A stretch of DNA of 64,000 bases from assembly GCA_900545715.1 (NCBI GenBank), contig URAJ01000005.1, forward strand, positions 1-64,000, given 5' to 3'. The DNA is from an uncultured Opitutales bacterium. Lineage in GTDB: Bacteria; Verrucomicrobiota; Verrucomicrobiia; Opitutales; Intestinicryptomonadaceae. This document shows positions 23,589-32,097 of the stretch, one piece after another; positions within the stretch are counted from its first letter, which is position 1; each line of letters opens with the position of its first letter. The position numbers were made by a program, and so were the translations under genes. The notes under the pieces are model-generated. The model did not search any database and had not been told where the DNA came from. It saw only the letters and a program-made list of their open reading frames with translations.

Positions 23589-25040
23589 ATGAAAAGCTCA
23601 ATTCTAAAAACAACGATGTTAGGCGGATTCATATTTGCCAACTGCTGTATCTACGCAGCGGAAAACATATATTTTAATGAGAGCAAAAGCACAACAGAAC
23701 CGACCCGCTACTTAAACCAAAGCAACAACTGGTATATTGATGAAGAAAGAACACAGCAGTTTACCGGAACTCTCGGGAACAACTATAACGGCATATTCAA
23801 TGCCGAAAATGGCGCTTGCGCAACGGTTCTGAATACATTGGCATTAAACTCCCTAACTTACAACATCGCTTCAAGCTCCACAAGCAACAACTATCTTGTC
23901 TCTTTCGGATACGGCGGTATAGTAAACCTCGCGGAAGACTTTAACCTTAATGTTGTAATGAACCCTTATGCCGCAGGGGAAGTCGCTCAGACAATAAGAA
24001 TGTACGGAAGCAATCAATTCAACATCGGCGGAGACTTTAATATCGATTACAATAGAAATAAAAGCGGCGGATACATTGGAATAAATATTATAAACGACCC
24101 GTCAGTAAGCCAAATAAGCTCATTTACTGTAAAAGGTAACCTCAATACTATATCTCGCCAGCAAGACGCGCGAATCCGCCTAAATACGGATGTAAATACT
24201 TTCACAGTGGAGGGGGTTGCAAATATTGCAGATTTAGTCTGGACAATCGGCAACGCAAGCAGCTCAAACGGGACAATATCTGTGGGAGGCATGAATACTA
24301 TCGGCGGACCAACTTCCATTATGAGGTTAAACAATATGAAAACTCCTACTACCCTTACCCTTACAAACGCCTCAAAACAGGAAGCTGTCACAACGCTCGG
24401 ATACGTTGACCAGCCGACGGCATTAGGCATCACAATGCGCGCTACCGACGCAAAGAACGGCTACCAAATCATAAGATATAGAAAAGGAGTTCTTGACGCC
24501 ACTGACGCCAATCTAGGATATGTAATAGTAGATACGGGACGCCTCGATATTGGAATGTATGAAGGCATGAAAGGCTCGTACCTATCGATGTCAGGGCGCG
24601 ACGCAATATTCAGCGCTACATCAAGCGACAGCGGAAACGCAGGCACAGTGACGTTCGATTCCGGCGAATGGTATGCCGGCAAAATCGTTATCGATATTGA
24701 AGGCGAAGTCGCATACGATAAGATAGCATTTGAAGGGAAATTTAATAATACTGGGAATATAAATGACATGGCGCTTGAATTTGTATTCGACGGCTATTCT
24801 ATGAAGGAATTCATAAATGCCAAAGGCGGGGAATTTACGTTGTCCGACGTAATAACATATGAAACCGGCAGCACCATGAAAGGAACCGTTTTTGAAGGAA
24901 ATACAAACGGTTTTGAATGGGAGGCTGTATTTGGCGACACTGCTCTATCGGTGACTTTCACAATTCCCGAACCAGCGGGAATATCTGCCTTACTTGGCGC
25001 TCTTGTTCTTGCAATTGCAATAATACGCAGAAGAAAGTAG
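23589..25040 (+). CDS. PEP-CTERM-tagged surface protein
   Basis: A 483-aa exported protein with a signal peptide (MKSSILKTTMLGGFIFANCCIYA) and a C-terminal sorting tag: IPEPAGISALLGA, a hydrophobic helix and the basic end IIRRRK. PEP-CTERM tags are recognised by exosortase and are common in Verrucomicrobiota with exopolysaccharide systems. The body is rich in Asn, Ser, Thr and Gly with beta-strand repeats resembling autotransporter passengers. No enzyme motif is visible. The exosortase gene is not in this window. Probably a cell-surface or extracellular matrix protein. Confidence 0.88.
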   Translation: MKSSILKTTMLGGFIFANCCIYAAENIYFNESKSTTEPTRYLNQSNNWYIDEERTQQFTGTLGNNYNGIFNAENGACATVLNTLALNSLTYNIASSSTSNNYLVSFGYGGIVNLAEDFNLNVVMNPYAAGEVAQTIRMYGSNQFNIGGDFNIDYNRNKSGGYIGINIINDPSVSQISSFTVKGNLNTISRQQDARIRLNTDVNTFTVEGVANIADLVWTIGNASSSNGTISVGGMNTIGGPTSIMRLNNMKTPTTLTLTNASKQEAVTTLGYVDQPTALGITMRATDAKNGYQIIRYRKGVLDATDANLGYVIVDTGRLDIGMYEGMKGSYLSMSGRDAIFSATSSDSGNAGTVTFDSGEWYAGKIVIDIEGEVAYDKIAFEGKFNNTGNINDMALEFVFDGYSMKEFINAKGGEFTLSDVITYETGSTMKGTVFEGNTNGFEWEAVFGDTALSVTFTIPEPAGISALLGALVLAIAIIRRRK

Positions 25041-25065
25041 GCTTTATCTATTTTTATACATAAGG

Positions 25066-25095
25066 CGCGCGGCACGATGTGCTGCGCGTTTTTTT
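25066..25095 (+). terminator. Terminator after the PEP-CTERM gene
   Basis: CGCGCGGCAC and GTGCTGCGCG form a 10-bp stem (one G-U) around a GAT-type loop, followed by seven T, 25 bp after the stop. Confidence 0.88.
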
Positions 25096-25244
25096 ACAAA
25101 AACTTTTAGGCAATACAGCGGCCGAATCAGCGACAAAAAAGAATGTTTTATAGCTTTAATTTCCTAAAAACATAAAAATACTTAGAACAGCGCAGTGCGC
25201 TATTAACAAATAATCTAACGCGCAATTATAGCTTATGCTTAAAA

Positions 25245-25339
25245 AAAACGGGGGGAAGGCGAGTATAGAAAAAGGCGTCAAGGGCGCGTGGCGTGTTTGA
25301 CATACGTAAGTGGCCTCGGCGCCTTTTCTAACGGAGCAT
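25245..25339. repeat. 95-bp structured intergenic repeat, copy 1
   Basis: It starts AAAACGGGGGGAAGGCG and ends CTAACGGAGCAT. It is identical in length to copy 2, with seven differences out of 95. An internal inverted repeat (AGAAAAAGGCGTCAAGG against CCTCGGCGCCTTTTCT) is partly maintained by G-U pairing. The core TTGACATACGTAAG is unchanged between copies. No coding function; a short frame crossing both copies is not supported. Confidence 0.8.
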
Positions 25340-25381
25340 CTTTTAATCAAATACACAATAATACAGATTCCACCAACACAC

Positions 25382-25512
25382 AAAAAACGCGTCAAAACGG
25401 GGGGAAGGCGAGTATAGAAAAAGGCGTCAAGGGCGCGCTGCGTATTTGACATACGTAAGCGGTCTTGACGCCTTTTCTAACGGAGCATAACCCCCGTTTT
25501 CACGCGTTTTTT
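25382..25512. repeat. 95-bp structured repeat, copy 2, nested in a 22-bp inverted repeat
   Basis: The repeat itself is 25394-25488, starting 149 bp after copy 1. Its inner arms AGAAAAAGGCGTCAAG and CTTGACGCCTTTTCT pair over 15 bp with one bulged A. Outer arms at 25382-25403 and 25491-25512 pair over 22 bp with one mismatch, ending in six T on the plus strand and touching the fabF stop codon at 25511-25513. The whole unit can fold as one long hairpin between two convergent genes. It could be a terminator-like RNA structure or a small non-autonomous mobile repeat. Confidence 0.75.
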
Positions 25513-26761
25513 ATGCGGTTTTGAACTTGCGGAATAACAAAGCTCCGTTGTGGCCGCCGAAACCGAGGTTTGTGCTAATCGCCACATTCACATCGGCTTT
25601 TCTCGCAACATTCGGCACATAATCCAAATCGCAATCCGGATCCTTATGCTCGTAATTTATAGTCGGCGGAACAATTCCCGTTTCGATAGTTTTTGCGCAC
25701 ACCGCAGCTTCTATCGCGCCTGCCGCGCCCAGCATATGCCCAGTCATGCTCTTTGTAGAGCTGACCATAAGCTTATCGGCCGCCTCCCCAAAAACTTTTC
25801 TTATCGCCGCAGTTTCAAATTTATCATTGTACGGCGTTGATGTTCCATGGGCGTTTATGTAATCGACTTCCTCGGGCTTGACACCGGCGTCCTCCATTGT
25901 GCGGCACAGGCATTGCGCCAATCCGCGCCCTTCAATATCCGGGCTTGTGATATGGTAGGCATCGCAGGTTGCTCCGTATCCGGAAATCTCGCAGTATATT
26001 TTCGCTCCGCGCGCGACAGCGTGGTCGTAGCGCTCCAGAACTATAACTCCCGCGCCTTCACCCATGACAAATCCGCATCTGTCTGCGTCAAACGGGCGCG
26101 ACGCACGCTGGGGTTCGTCGTTAAAATTGGTGGCCATAGCCTTCATCGCGCAAAAGCCCGCAAAGCTCAACGGTGTGACTGCCGCCTCGCTGCCCCCCGC
26201 CAAAATAACGTCTTCGCGCCCCATTTGCAAATGCAAGAGAGCCTCTCCTATCGCGTGGGTACCGGTAGCGCACGCGCTTACGACGCTGAAATTTACGCCC
26301 TTTGCGCCGACGTCAATCGCGACAACCCCAGAGGACATATTTGCCAGAAGGTTCGGTATCATAAACGGCGATACGCGCCTCGGCCCACGCTCAATAAACG
26401 CGCGCGACTGTTTTTCAATGGTGTCCATTCCGCCTACGCCCGAGCCGATTAGAACTCCGAATCTTTCGGGATCGACGTCGCCCTCTTTGATATTGGCGTC
26501 TTTTAGGGCGAGTTTTGCGGCGGCGACGGCAAAATGAGTGTAGCGGTCGCTACGTTTTGCCTCTTTGGGATCCATATATTTTGTGGCGTCAAATTCCTTG
26601 CATTCGGCGGCCACGCGGCAATTAAGCTCTGTGGCGTCGAACAAGGTCACGGGGCCTATGCCGCTTTTGCCTGTTGAAACGGCGTCCCAAAACGGATTTA
26701 TTCCGTCTCCGAAAGGGGATATGACGCCGAGCCCGGTAATTACAATGCGTTGTTTTGGCAT
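25511..26761 (-). CDS. fabF: 3-oxoacyl-[acyl-carrier-protein] synthase II
   Basis: A 416-aa condensing enzyme of fatty acid elongation that joins malonyl-ACP to acyl-ACP. The active-site cysteine is C164 in SACATGTHAIGEA. The two catalytic histidines are in HGTSTPYND and MTGHMLGAAG, and GGHNGALLF closes the C terminus. The start at 26761 gives MPKQRIVITGLGVISPFGDG, the canonical N terminus; the frame open to 26839 adds an unrelated stretch. It lies downstream of acpP on the same strand, the usual acpP-fabF order, though 287 bp of gene-free sequence separates them. Confidence 0.97.
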   Translation of the reverse strand: MPKQRIVITGLGVISPFGDGINPFWDAVSTGKSGIGPVTLFDATELNCRVAAECKEFDATKYMDPKEAKRSDRYTHFAVAAAKLALKDANIKEGDVDPERFGVLIGSGVGGMDTIEKQSRAFIERGPRRVSPFMIPNLLANMSSGVVAIDVGAKGVNFSVVSACATGTHAIGEALLHLQMGREDVILAGGSEAAVTPLSFAGFCAMKAMATNFNDEPQRASRPFDADRCGFVMGEGAGVIVLERYDHAVARGAKIYCEISGYGATCDAYHITSPDIEGRGLAQCLCRTMEDAGVKPEEVDYINAHGTSTPYNDKFETAAIRKVFGEAADKLMVSSTKSMTGHMLGAAGAIEAAVCAKTIETGIVPPTINYEHKDPDCDLDYVPNVARKADVNVAISTNLGFGGHNGALLFRKFKTA

Positions 26762-27048
26762 GATGTTTTCCTGATTGTTTGTTTTAATCTTTGCCGCATG
26801 CGCCTTCAAAGAACTTATCTTTTTATGCGCCAAATGCAAATACCGTTGGATTTTACGCAGAAATTATTTCCCTTACAATCTGCTATCAACCGCTCCGTCG
26901 TCGACGAGGCGCTTGGCAACATATCGCCGTAATTTGCGCGTACACCTTCGGAATTGGCGGCGTGCATCTGATATTGTATTTTTATCAAAAAAACAACCCG
27001 CACGATGTCGAAACACGGCGGGCCGTCGGAAAAAGTCGCCGGTCGTTA

Positions 27049-27303
27049 TTAGGCCTTGGACTTCGATTTTATATAATCGATAACCTTGCCGACTGTCGTG
27101 AGTTGTTCAGCGTCAGATTCGGGGATTTCCTCTCCGCCCATCTGGTCCTTAAACTCCTCTTCGAAAGCCATAATGAGCTCAACGGTGTCAAGCGAATCGG
27201 CGCCGAGGTCGTCTATAAAGCTGGCCTCGGGGGTGATTTGCTCTTCGTTTACATTGAGCTGGTTTACGATTATCTCTTTAACTCTTTGTTCGATATCTGA
27301 CAT
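27049..27303 (-). CDS. acpP: Acyl carrier protein
   Basis: An 84-aa acidic carrier of fatty acid synthesis. S37 in [12 protein letters not shown] is the 4'-phosphopantetheine attachment site, and helices flank it as in all AcpP proteins. The C terminus is extended by a few Lys/Ser residues. It precedes fabF on the same strand. The 26762-27048 spacer holds no gene or obvious terminator. A divergent promoter region of 359 bp (27304-27662) separates it from the FadL-type gene. Confidence 0.97.
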   Translation of the reverse strand: MSDIEQRVKEIIVNQLNVNEEQITPEASFIDDLGADSLDTVELIMAFEEEFKDQMGGEEIPESDAEQLTTVGKVIDYIKSKSKA

Positions 27304-27662
27304 GTCGTCTCTTGTTGGATGTTAGTCTCGAAATTTGGAATTATGTTAAAGTAGAAACTCATTCGATATTTTTGTAAAGCTTTTTTTAAAGCAGCGTTAA
27401 GCTGAGGTTAGACGTAAAAAATAAAGCACCTTCACAAAATGTTTATCCGCCGACACCGGACTGAATGTATATGCATGCGCGCAGCATACAACGTCCGCCT
27501 ACTTTAAGCTCTATACAATGCGGCAAAAAATAAAATATGCGCAAAACATACAAAAAAATTTACCATACAATTTTATGCTTCACAAACAAATATAAAAAGA
27601 GCATAATGCGCGACTGTGTTTCTTTTTTTATAGAGACATTTTTTAACAATCATATTATTGCC
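27304..27662. promoter_or_regulatory. Divergent acpP/fadL upstream region
   Basis: A 359-bp AT-rich stretch between divergent acpP and the FadL-type porin. No credible gene is present; the open frame preceding the fadL ATG is not signal-peptide-like. I see no clear operator, so only the layout supports a promoter role. Confidence 0.4.
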
Positions 27663-28934
27663 ATGATAAAGAAAGCTTACGCATTGTGCGCACTGTTTGG
27701 CGCATGCGCGACTTTTGGTGCAGGTTTCCAGGTTTTGGAACAAGGCGCATCAAATCTCGGCTCGGCACTCGCCGGTTCAACCGTAAACGCGAATGCGGAC
27801 GCGTCGTCCGCGTTCTGGAATCCGTCCGCCTCGTTCGCCATGGACCTGAGGCCGGGCGACACTGTGATGGACAGCGGAATGAATTTTGTAGTTCCGTCAT
27901 TTTCTTTTAGCGGGAAAGGATACGCAATGGGCCAGGAGGTATCCGGCTCGGACGGCGGCAACGCAGGCGTCACTTCGTACGTTCCAAACTTTTACCTCGT
28001 GCACCAATTTACCGAGAACCTTCTCGGAACGTTTGCGGTCACTTCCCCCTACGGGCTTGAAACAGATTATGAGAACGACTGGGTTGGGCGCTACCAAGCA
28101 CTGAATAGCGACCTCGTAACTGTCGATATAAACCCGAGCATAGCATATAAAGTGACCGACTGGCTTACAATCGGCGGCGGCGTCTCCCTCCAATACCTGC
28201 ACGCAGAGCTCACGCAGGCGACCCCCATCGCTCCAGGAAGGGACGCAACCGTAAGCCTTCGCGGTCAAAGCTGGGGAGTCGGCGGCAATGTAGGATTCAC
28301 AATAAAGTACGCTGAAGGCGGACGAATCGGCTTCAACTGGCGCAGTGAAGTATCGCAAGACATCAAGGGCAACCAGCATCTCGAAATGGGAATGACAGAC
28401 ATCATAATGAACCCCATAGACACAAATATCGTCCTGCCCCAAACTTTCAACGTAGGCATATACCAGCGCCTATGGGGTGCGCTCGACAGATTTGCCGTGA
28501 TGGCGGACTACTCCTTCACTTGCTGGAATTCCTTTAATGAGCTGGACATCAAAAATTCCGACACCGGACAAACCGTTGGAGGCGAAGCAGTGCACGAAAA
28601 TTGGAAAAACGTATCCCGCGTTTCGGTAGGTCTGCACTATTACCCGGAATTTGACGAAAATCTCGTATTGAGAATAGGCGCCACTTGGGACGAATCTCCG
28701 GTAGTTGGCCCCAAAAACAGAACCGCGAGAATCCCCTGCGCCGACAGGGCTTGGCTCGCCGGAGGATTGGGTTATTCATATAAGAATATGACATTTAATA
28801 TATCCTACATGTACATATTTTTCTACAACGATTCTGGAATAGACCACACCACATCAAACGGCGCGTACCAGACAATCGGTAAATATACGGGCCACGCGCA
28901 AGTTGTCTCAATTCAAGCAGGCATATCATTCTAA
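27663..28934 (+). CDS. FadL-family outer-membrane transport protein
   Basis: A 423-aa beta-barrel with a signal peptide (MIKKAYALCALFGACATFGA). The family's N-terminal hatch motif follows as GFQVLEQGASNLGSALAGSTV and ASSAFWNPSAS, corresponding to the NPA-type turn of FadL. Alternating beta strands run to the terminal FKVSIQAGISF-like strand ending in Phe, the outer-membrane insertion signal. FadL proteins import long-chain fatty acids or other hydrophobic compounds. The start is placed at 27663, just before the signal peptide. Its position beside acpP/fabF fits lipid metabolism, but the substrate is not proven. Confidence 0.9.
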   Translation: MIKKAYALCALFGACATFGAGFQVLEQGASNLGSALAGSTVNANADASSAFWNPSASFAMDLRPGDTVMDSGMNFVVPSFSFSGKGYAMGQEVSGSDGGNAGVTSYVPNFYLVHQFTENLLGTFAVTSPYGLETDYENDWVGRYQALNSDLVTVDINPSIAYKVTDWLTIGGGVSLQYLHAELTQATPIAPGRDATVSLRGQSWGVGGNVGFTIKYAEGGRIGFNWRSEVSQDIKGNQHLEMGMTDIIMNPIDTNIVLPQTFNVGIYQRLWGALDRFAVMADYSFTCWNSFNELDIKNSDTGQTVGGEAVHENWKNVSRVSVGLHYYPEFDENLVLRIGATWDESPVVGPKNRTARIPCADRAWLAGGLGYSYKNMTFNISYMYIFFYNDSGIDHTTSNGAYQTIGKYTGHAQVVSIQAGISF

Positions 28935-28950
28935 TAAGCTGCGTCGATAA

Positions 28951-28988
28951 AACCGCGTCTGGAAATTTTGAACGGGCGCGGTTTTTTT
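28951..28988 (+). terminator. Terminator after the FadL-family gene
   Basis: AACCGCG at 28951-28957 pairs with CGCGGTT at 28977-28983, continuing into a T run, 17 bp after the stop. Confidence 0.85.
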
Positions 28989-29196
28989 GTGTCATAATAA
29001 AAAATGGCAAGTGTAGCCGCGCCGTCGGGGAAGACAGGCGGGGGTTTTTATATTGCTTGGGAAGCACGCCGCCTAATATGCCGAATTTAGGCAACGTTCA
29101 TTTTAAGCTTGAAAATTTCACGCAAAAAATCCTTGACGGATAGCGACAAGCGCACAAAATGCTTTTTTTTAATCATTTTAACAACAAAGCGATACC

Positions 29197-29478
29197 ATGC
29201 CGGAAATCGAAACAGTCAGAGTTTTATCAGTCCAGAACAAGATGGGCATACACGCCCGTCCCGCAGCTATGATTGTGCGTATTTCCAATAAATATCCGTC
29301 TACTGAGCTATGGGTTGAGAAAGACGGGGAGGAAGTCAACGGCAAGAGCATAATGAGCCTAATGATGCTCGCGGCAGGCAAGGGGTCGGAGCTTAAATTC
29401 ATAGCACAGGGCGACGACGCCCAGATTATGCTCGATGAAATAGAGGCTCTATTTAACCGCAAATTCGACGAAGAATAA
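29197..29478 (+). CDS. ptsH: HPr-family phosphocarrier protein
   Basis: A 93-aa HPr. The phosphorylated histidine is H19 in MGIHARPAAM, and S51 in NGKSIMSLMML matches the regulatory Ser46 phosphorylated by HPr kinase. Both sites are intact. No EI or EII genes are nearby. In many Gram-negative bacteria lacking sugar PTS transporters, HPr works in an incomplete regulatory PTS with HprK; that may apply here. The gene is a single-gene unit, bounded by terminators on both sides. Confidence 0.95.
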   Translation: MPEIETVRVLSVQNKMGIHARPAAMIVRISNKYPSTELWVEKDGEEVNGKSIMSLMMLAAGKGSELKFIAQGDDAQIMLDEIEALFNRKFDEE

Positions 29479-29521
29479 TTTTGTTGTTTTATAGGGGATA
29501 TTCTCGCACAGTTGGATTTTT

Positions 29522-29550
29522 AAACCGCTTAAAAAAAGGCGGTTTTTTTT
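29522..29550 (+). terminator. Terminator after ptsH
   Basis: AAACCGC at 29522-29528 pairs with GCGGTTT at 29539-29545, and the T run continues to 29550; 43 bp after the stop. Confidence 0.88.
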
Positions 29551-29770
29551 GTCTAAATTTTGTCTAAACAAAAAAACTCCGCATGCCGCAAATTTGTTAA
29601 CCCAAAGGCAAAGGGGAAAAACTCGCTGGGCGCATAAAATTGCAGGCATTCATAAAAATTACCGATGTGGTAAGTGCGCCTCAATTTATGCAATATAAAT
29701 TTTGCGGGATTCGCGTAAAAAAATTTTTCCGCTCAACCCTCACCGCATCTAAAAGATACCCTAAAAAACT

Positions 29771-30946
29771 TTAAAAACCGCCCTTCAAGCAAAGCCATTG
29801 GGCAGCTGAAAGACTCGGAGGGGAATGCAGCAATCCCCTTAGGATTTTTGCGTATTCCGCGAAATTTTTTCGCGCGGAAGGTTTTAGGCACTCTTTCATA
29901 TATTCTGCCAAAGGCTGGGCGGAAGCGTCGAACTGGATGAACTCCCGCCATGCAGGCTTATCGAGCAATATATTGGCAATACTTAAATACTTTATTTTTA
30001 CCAATGCCCTGCCGACAAAATATGTAAAGGGGTTGGCCTTGTAAACTATCGCCCCAGGAATCCCTTGCAGGGAACACGCAAGCGACATTGTCCCGGAACT
30101 CATCATTACCGCCTTTGCGGCAAGCGCGGAAGAGCCTCCGTTGGGAACTATGCGAACCCTGTCTTTTAGAGCGGGCCTGCGGGAAATCTCCTTCTGCAAA
30201 ATATTCTTTATCCTTTCGGTGGGATAGACCGCCACGGCTTTTGCCCCGTCAATTCTTTCAAGAGCCCCGCACATTACGGGAAAAATTCTCGAAACTGCAA
30301 TTTCCCTGCTCCCCGACAAAAGAAGTATTTCCCCGTCTGTATCGTACACTACCGGCGGCTGGTATGAGTCCGACAGAAACGGATGCCCGACAAAATGCGT
30401 GTCGAGATTCGTATCGGCGTAGCATTTAGTTTCGAAAGGAAAGATTACCGCGAGAGAATCCAGCAATTCCGCCATTTTAAATCTGCGCGAAGCTTTCCAA
30501 GCCCATATTTGCGGGCTGATATAATATAAGAGTCTCACGTCTCCACCGCCTTTTTGGCTTATTCCGCGCCGCTTCAATATGGACGCTATGTGGAGATTGA
30601 ACCCCGGGTAATCGACAAAACAAACCGCCTTGGGCCGGTATTTGCCAATCCAATCCACAACCGCCTCGGAAAGCTTTTTGAAAAAGCCGTAGTTCTTCAA
30701 TACCTCAACGAGACCCACAACAGAAAAACTCGTCATGTCGAAGAGAAGCTGCGCCCCGCACTCGGAGAGCTTTTCGCCCCCGAATGCGCATATTTTGAGG
30801 TCGGGATTGATCTTTAAGGCGTCGGATACCATGCGCGCCGACTGCTCGTCGCCCGAATGCTCTCCGGCAATTACAAGCAAGTCGCACCTTCCTTCGGCGG
30901 GAGCCGCAAAATGGAAGGAGCGCATTTTTAGCACGTCTGGATTCAT
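29771..30946 (-). CDS. lpxB: Lipid-A-disaccharide synthase
   Basis: A 391-aa GT19 glycosyltransferase that condenses UDP-diacylglucosamine with lipid X in lipid A synthesis. Family marks are GEHSGDEQSARM near residue 28, FVDYPGFNLHIA, YYISPQIWAWK, FPFE and FVGHPFLSD. The core length is usual. It lies 26 bp downstream of a Gfo/Idh/MocA oxidoreductase on the same strand, an arrangement linked to amide-type lipid A precursor synthesis in other phyla. Together with FadL- and SurA-type proteins it confirms an LPS-bearing outer membrane. Confidence 0.95.
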   Translation of the reverse strand: MNPDVLKMRSFHFAAPAEGRCDLLVIAGEHSGDEQSARMVSDALKINPDLKICAFGGEKLSECGAQLLFDMTSFSVVGLVEVLKNYGFFKKLSEAVVDWIGKYRPKAVCFVDYPGFNLHIASILKRRGISQKGGGDVRLLYYISPQIWAWKASRRFKMAELLDSLAVIFPFETKCYADTNLDTHFVGHPFLSDSYQPPVVYDTDGEILLLSGSREIAVSRIFPVMCGALERIDGAKAVAVYPTERIKNILQKEISRRPALKDRVRIVPNGGSSALAAKAVMMSSGTMSLACSLQGIPGAIVYKANPFTYFVGRALVKIKYLSIANILLDKPAWREFIQFDASAQPLAEYMKECLKPSARKNFAEYAKILRGLLHSPPSLSAAQWLCLKGGF

Positions 30947-30972
30947 ACGCGGCTTTCCGGCAAAACGGGAAA

Positions 30973-31908
30973 CTACTTTTGGAGAGCCTTTATCTGGCGG
31001 GTGATTTCAAGCGCAACTTCAAGCGCGCTCATGCCGAGAACCGCGTCAACTTTCGGGCGGCGCTTGTTTATCACGCAATCCGCAAAGCTCGCAAGCTCTA
31101 TCTTAAGGGGCTCGCTCTTTTCAATCGGAACTTCCTCGGGTATAATCTCTGTGCGGTCCTTGACGCGGATTACATGCCCCTTCTGGTTTAGGAAGTCGAG
31201 CGACATATACATGCCCTCTTGGAAAATTCTGATGTCGCGGAGTTTTTTAAGGCTTACGCGGCTTACATTCAGGTTTGCCACACACCCGTTTTCAAAAACT
31301 ATCCTCGCATTTGCGATGTCCTCGTTGCGGCTCAGCACGCCTACCCCCACCGCCTCAATGCGCGAAACGTGAGAATTTGCGAGCTTCAATACGACTCCTA
31401 TGTCGTGAATCATGAGATCCAGCACAACCCCGACTTCCGTGCCGCGCGGATTAAACGGCGCAAGCCTGTCCGCGGTAATAAATTTCGGGCTGTGGACGCG
31501 CTCCTCCATAAATTTCATTACGGGATTGAAGTGCTCTATGTGCCCAACCTGCACTATGAGCTTTTTGCTCTTTGCAATATCGACGATTTTTTCGGCGTCG
31601 GCGATTGAAGTGCATATCGGTTTTTCGATTAGCAGATCGCAATTTTTGTCGAAAAGCTGCATCGCGACCTCCGTGTGCCTGTCGGTCGGGACTACGACGC
31701 TCACTGCGTGGCAAGCCTCGCCTAGTTCGGCTACTGAATTAAATACCTTGCAGCCGAATTTATCGGCTATTTCCCTGGCTCTGTCCACATTGGCGTCGCA
31801 TACGCCGACGAGCTCGGTTGTTTCAAGTTCGGAATATATGCGGGCATGGTGCTGTCCGAGGTACCCTACGCCGACAACCCCGCACTTCAATTTTTCTCCG
31901 TTATTCAT
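30973..31908 (-). CDS. Gfo/Idh/MocA oxidoreductase, GnnA-like
   Basis: A 311-aa NAD(P)-dependent oxidoreductase. The Rossmann motif GVGYLGQHHARIY is near the N terminus, LIEKPICTS holds the catalytic-site Lys-Pro, and HIGHD-like residues appear as MIHDIGVVL. Family members oxidise sugars, inositols or sugar nucleotides. Because it directly precedes lpxB, a GnnA-like role (oxidation of UDP-GlcNAc at C3 before transamination to the 3-amino sugar) is plausible. The partner aminotransferase gnnB is not in the window, so this remains inference. Confidence 0.88.
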   Translation of the reverse strand: MNNGEKLKCGVVGVGYLGQHHARIYSELETTELVGVCDANVDRAREIADKFGCKVFNSVAELGEACHAVSVVVPTDRHTEVAMQLFDKNCDLLIEKPICTSIADAEKIVDIAKSKKLIVQVGHIEHFNPVMKFMEERVHSPKFITADRLAPFNPRGTEVGVVLDLMIHDIGVVLKLANSHVSRIEAVGVGVLSRNEDIANARIVFENGCVANLNVSRVSLKKLRDIRIFQEGMYMSLDFLNQKGHVIRVKDRTEIIPEEVPIEKSEPLKIELASFADCVINKRRPKVDAVLGMSALEVALEITRQIKALQK

Positions 31909-32097
31909 AGAAAGCCACAGTAGCGCGCCTGCCGCCGATTACAAGCAAATACTCGGCTTGTAAATTCGCTAAATAGACGCTTGGCACAACATTTTCGCGT
32001 CGGCGAATCCGCCTTCATGAGAGGTCGGAAGGCATATGGCAGGCTTGTGCGCGGCTTAAAATCAAAAGTCTGTATCGAACTGCGCGCGCAATTTCCG

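Noticed and set aside
25156..25452. A 98-codon minus-strand frame across the two 95-bp repeats
   Set aside because: It is a translation of the repeat element, has no ribosome-binding site and no protein-like composition.
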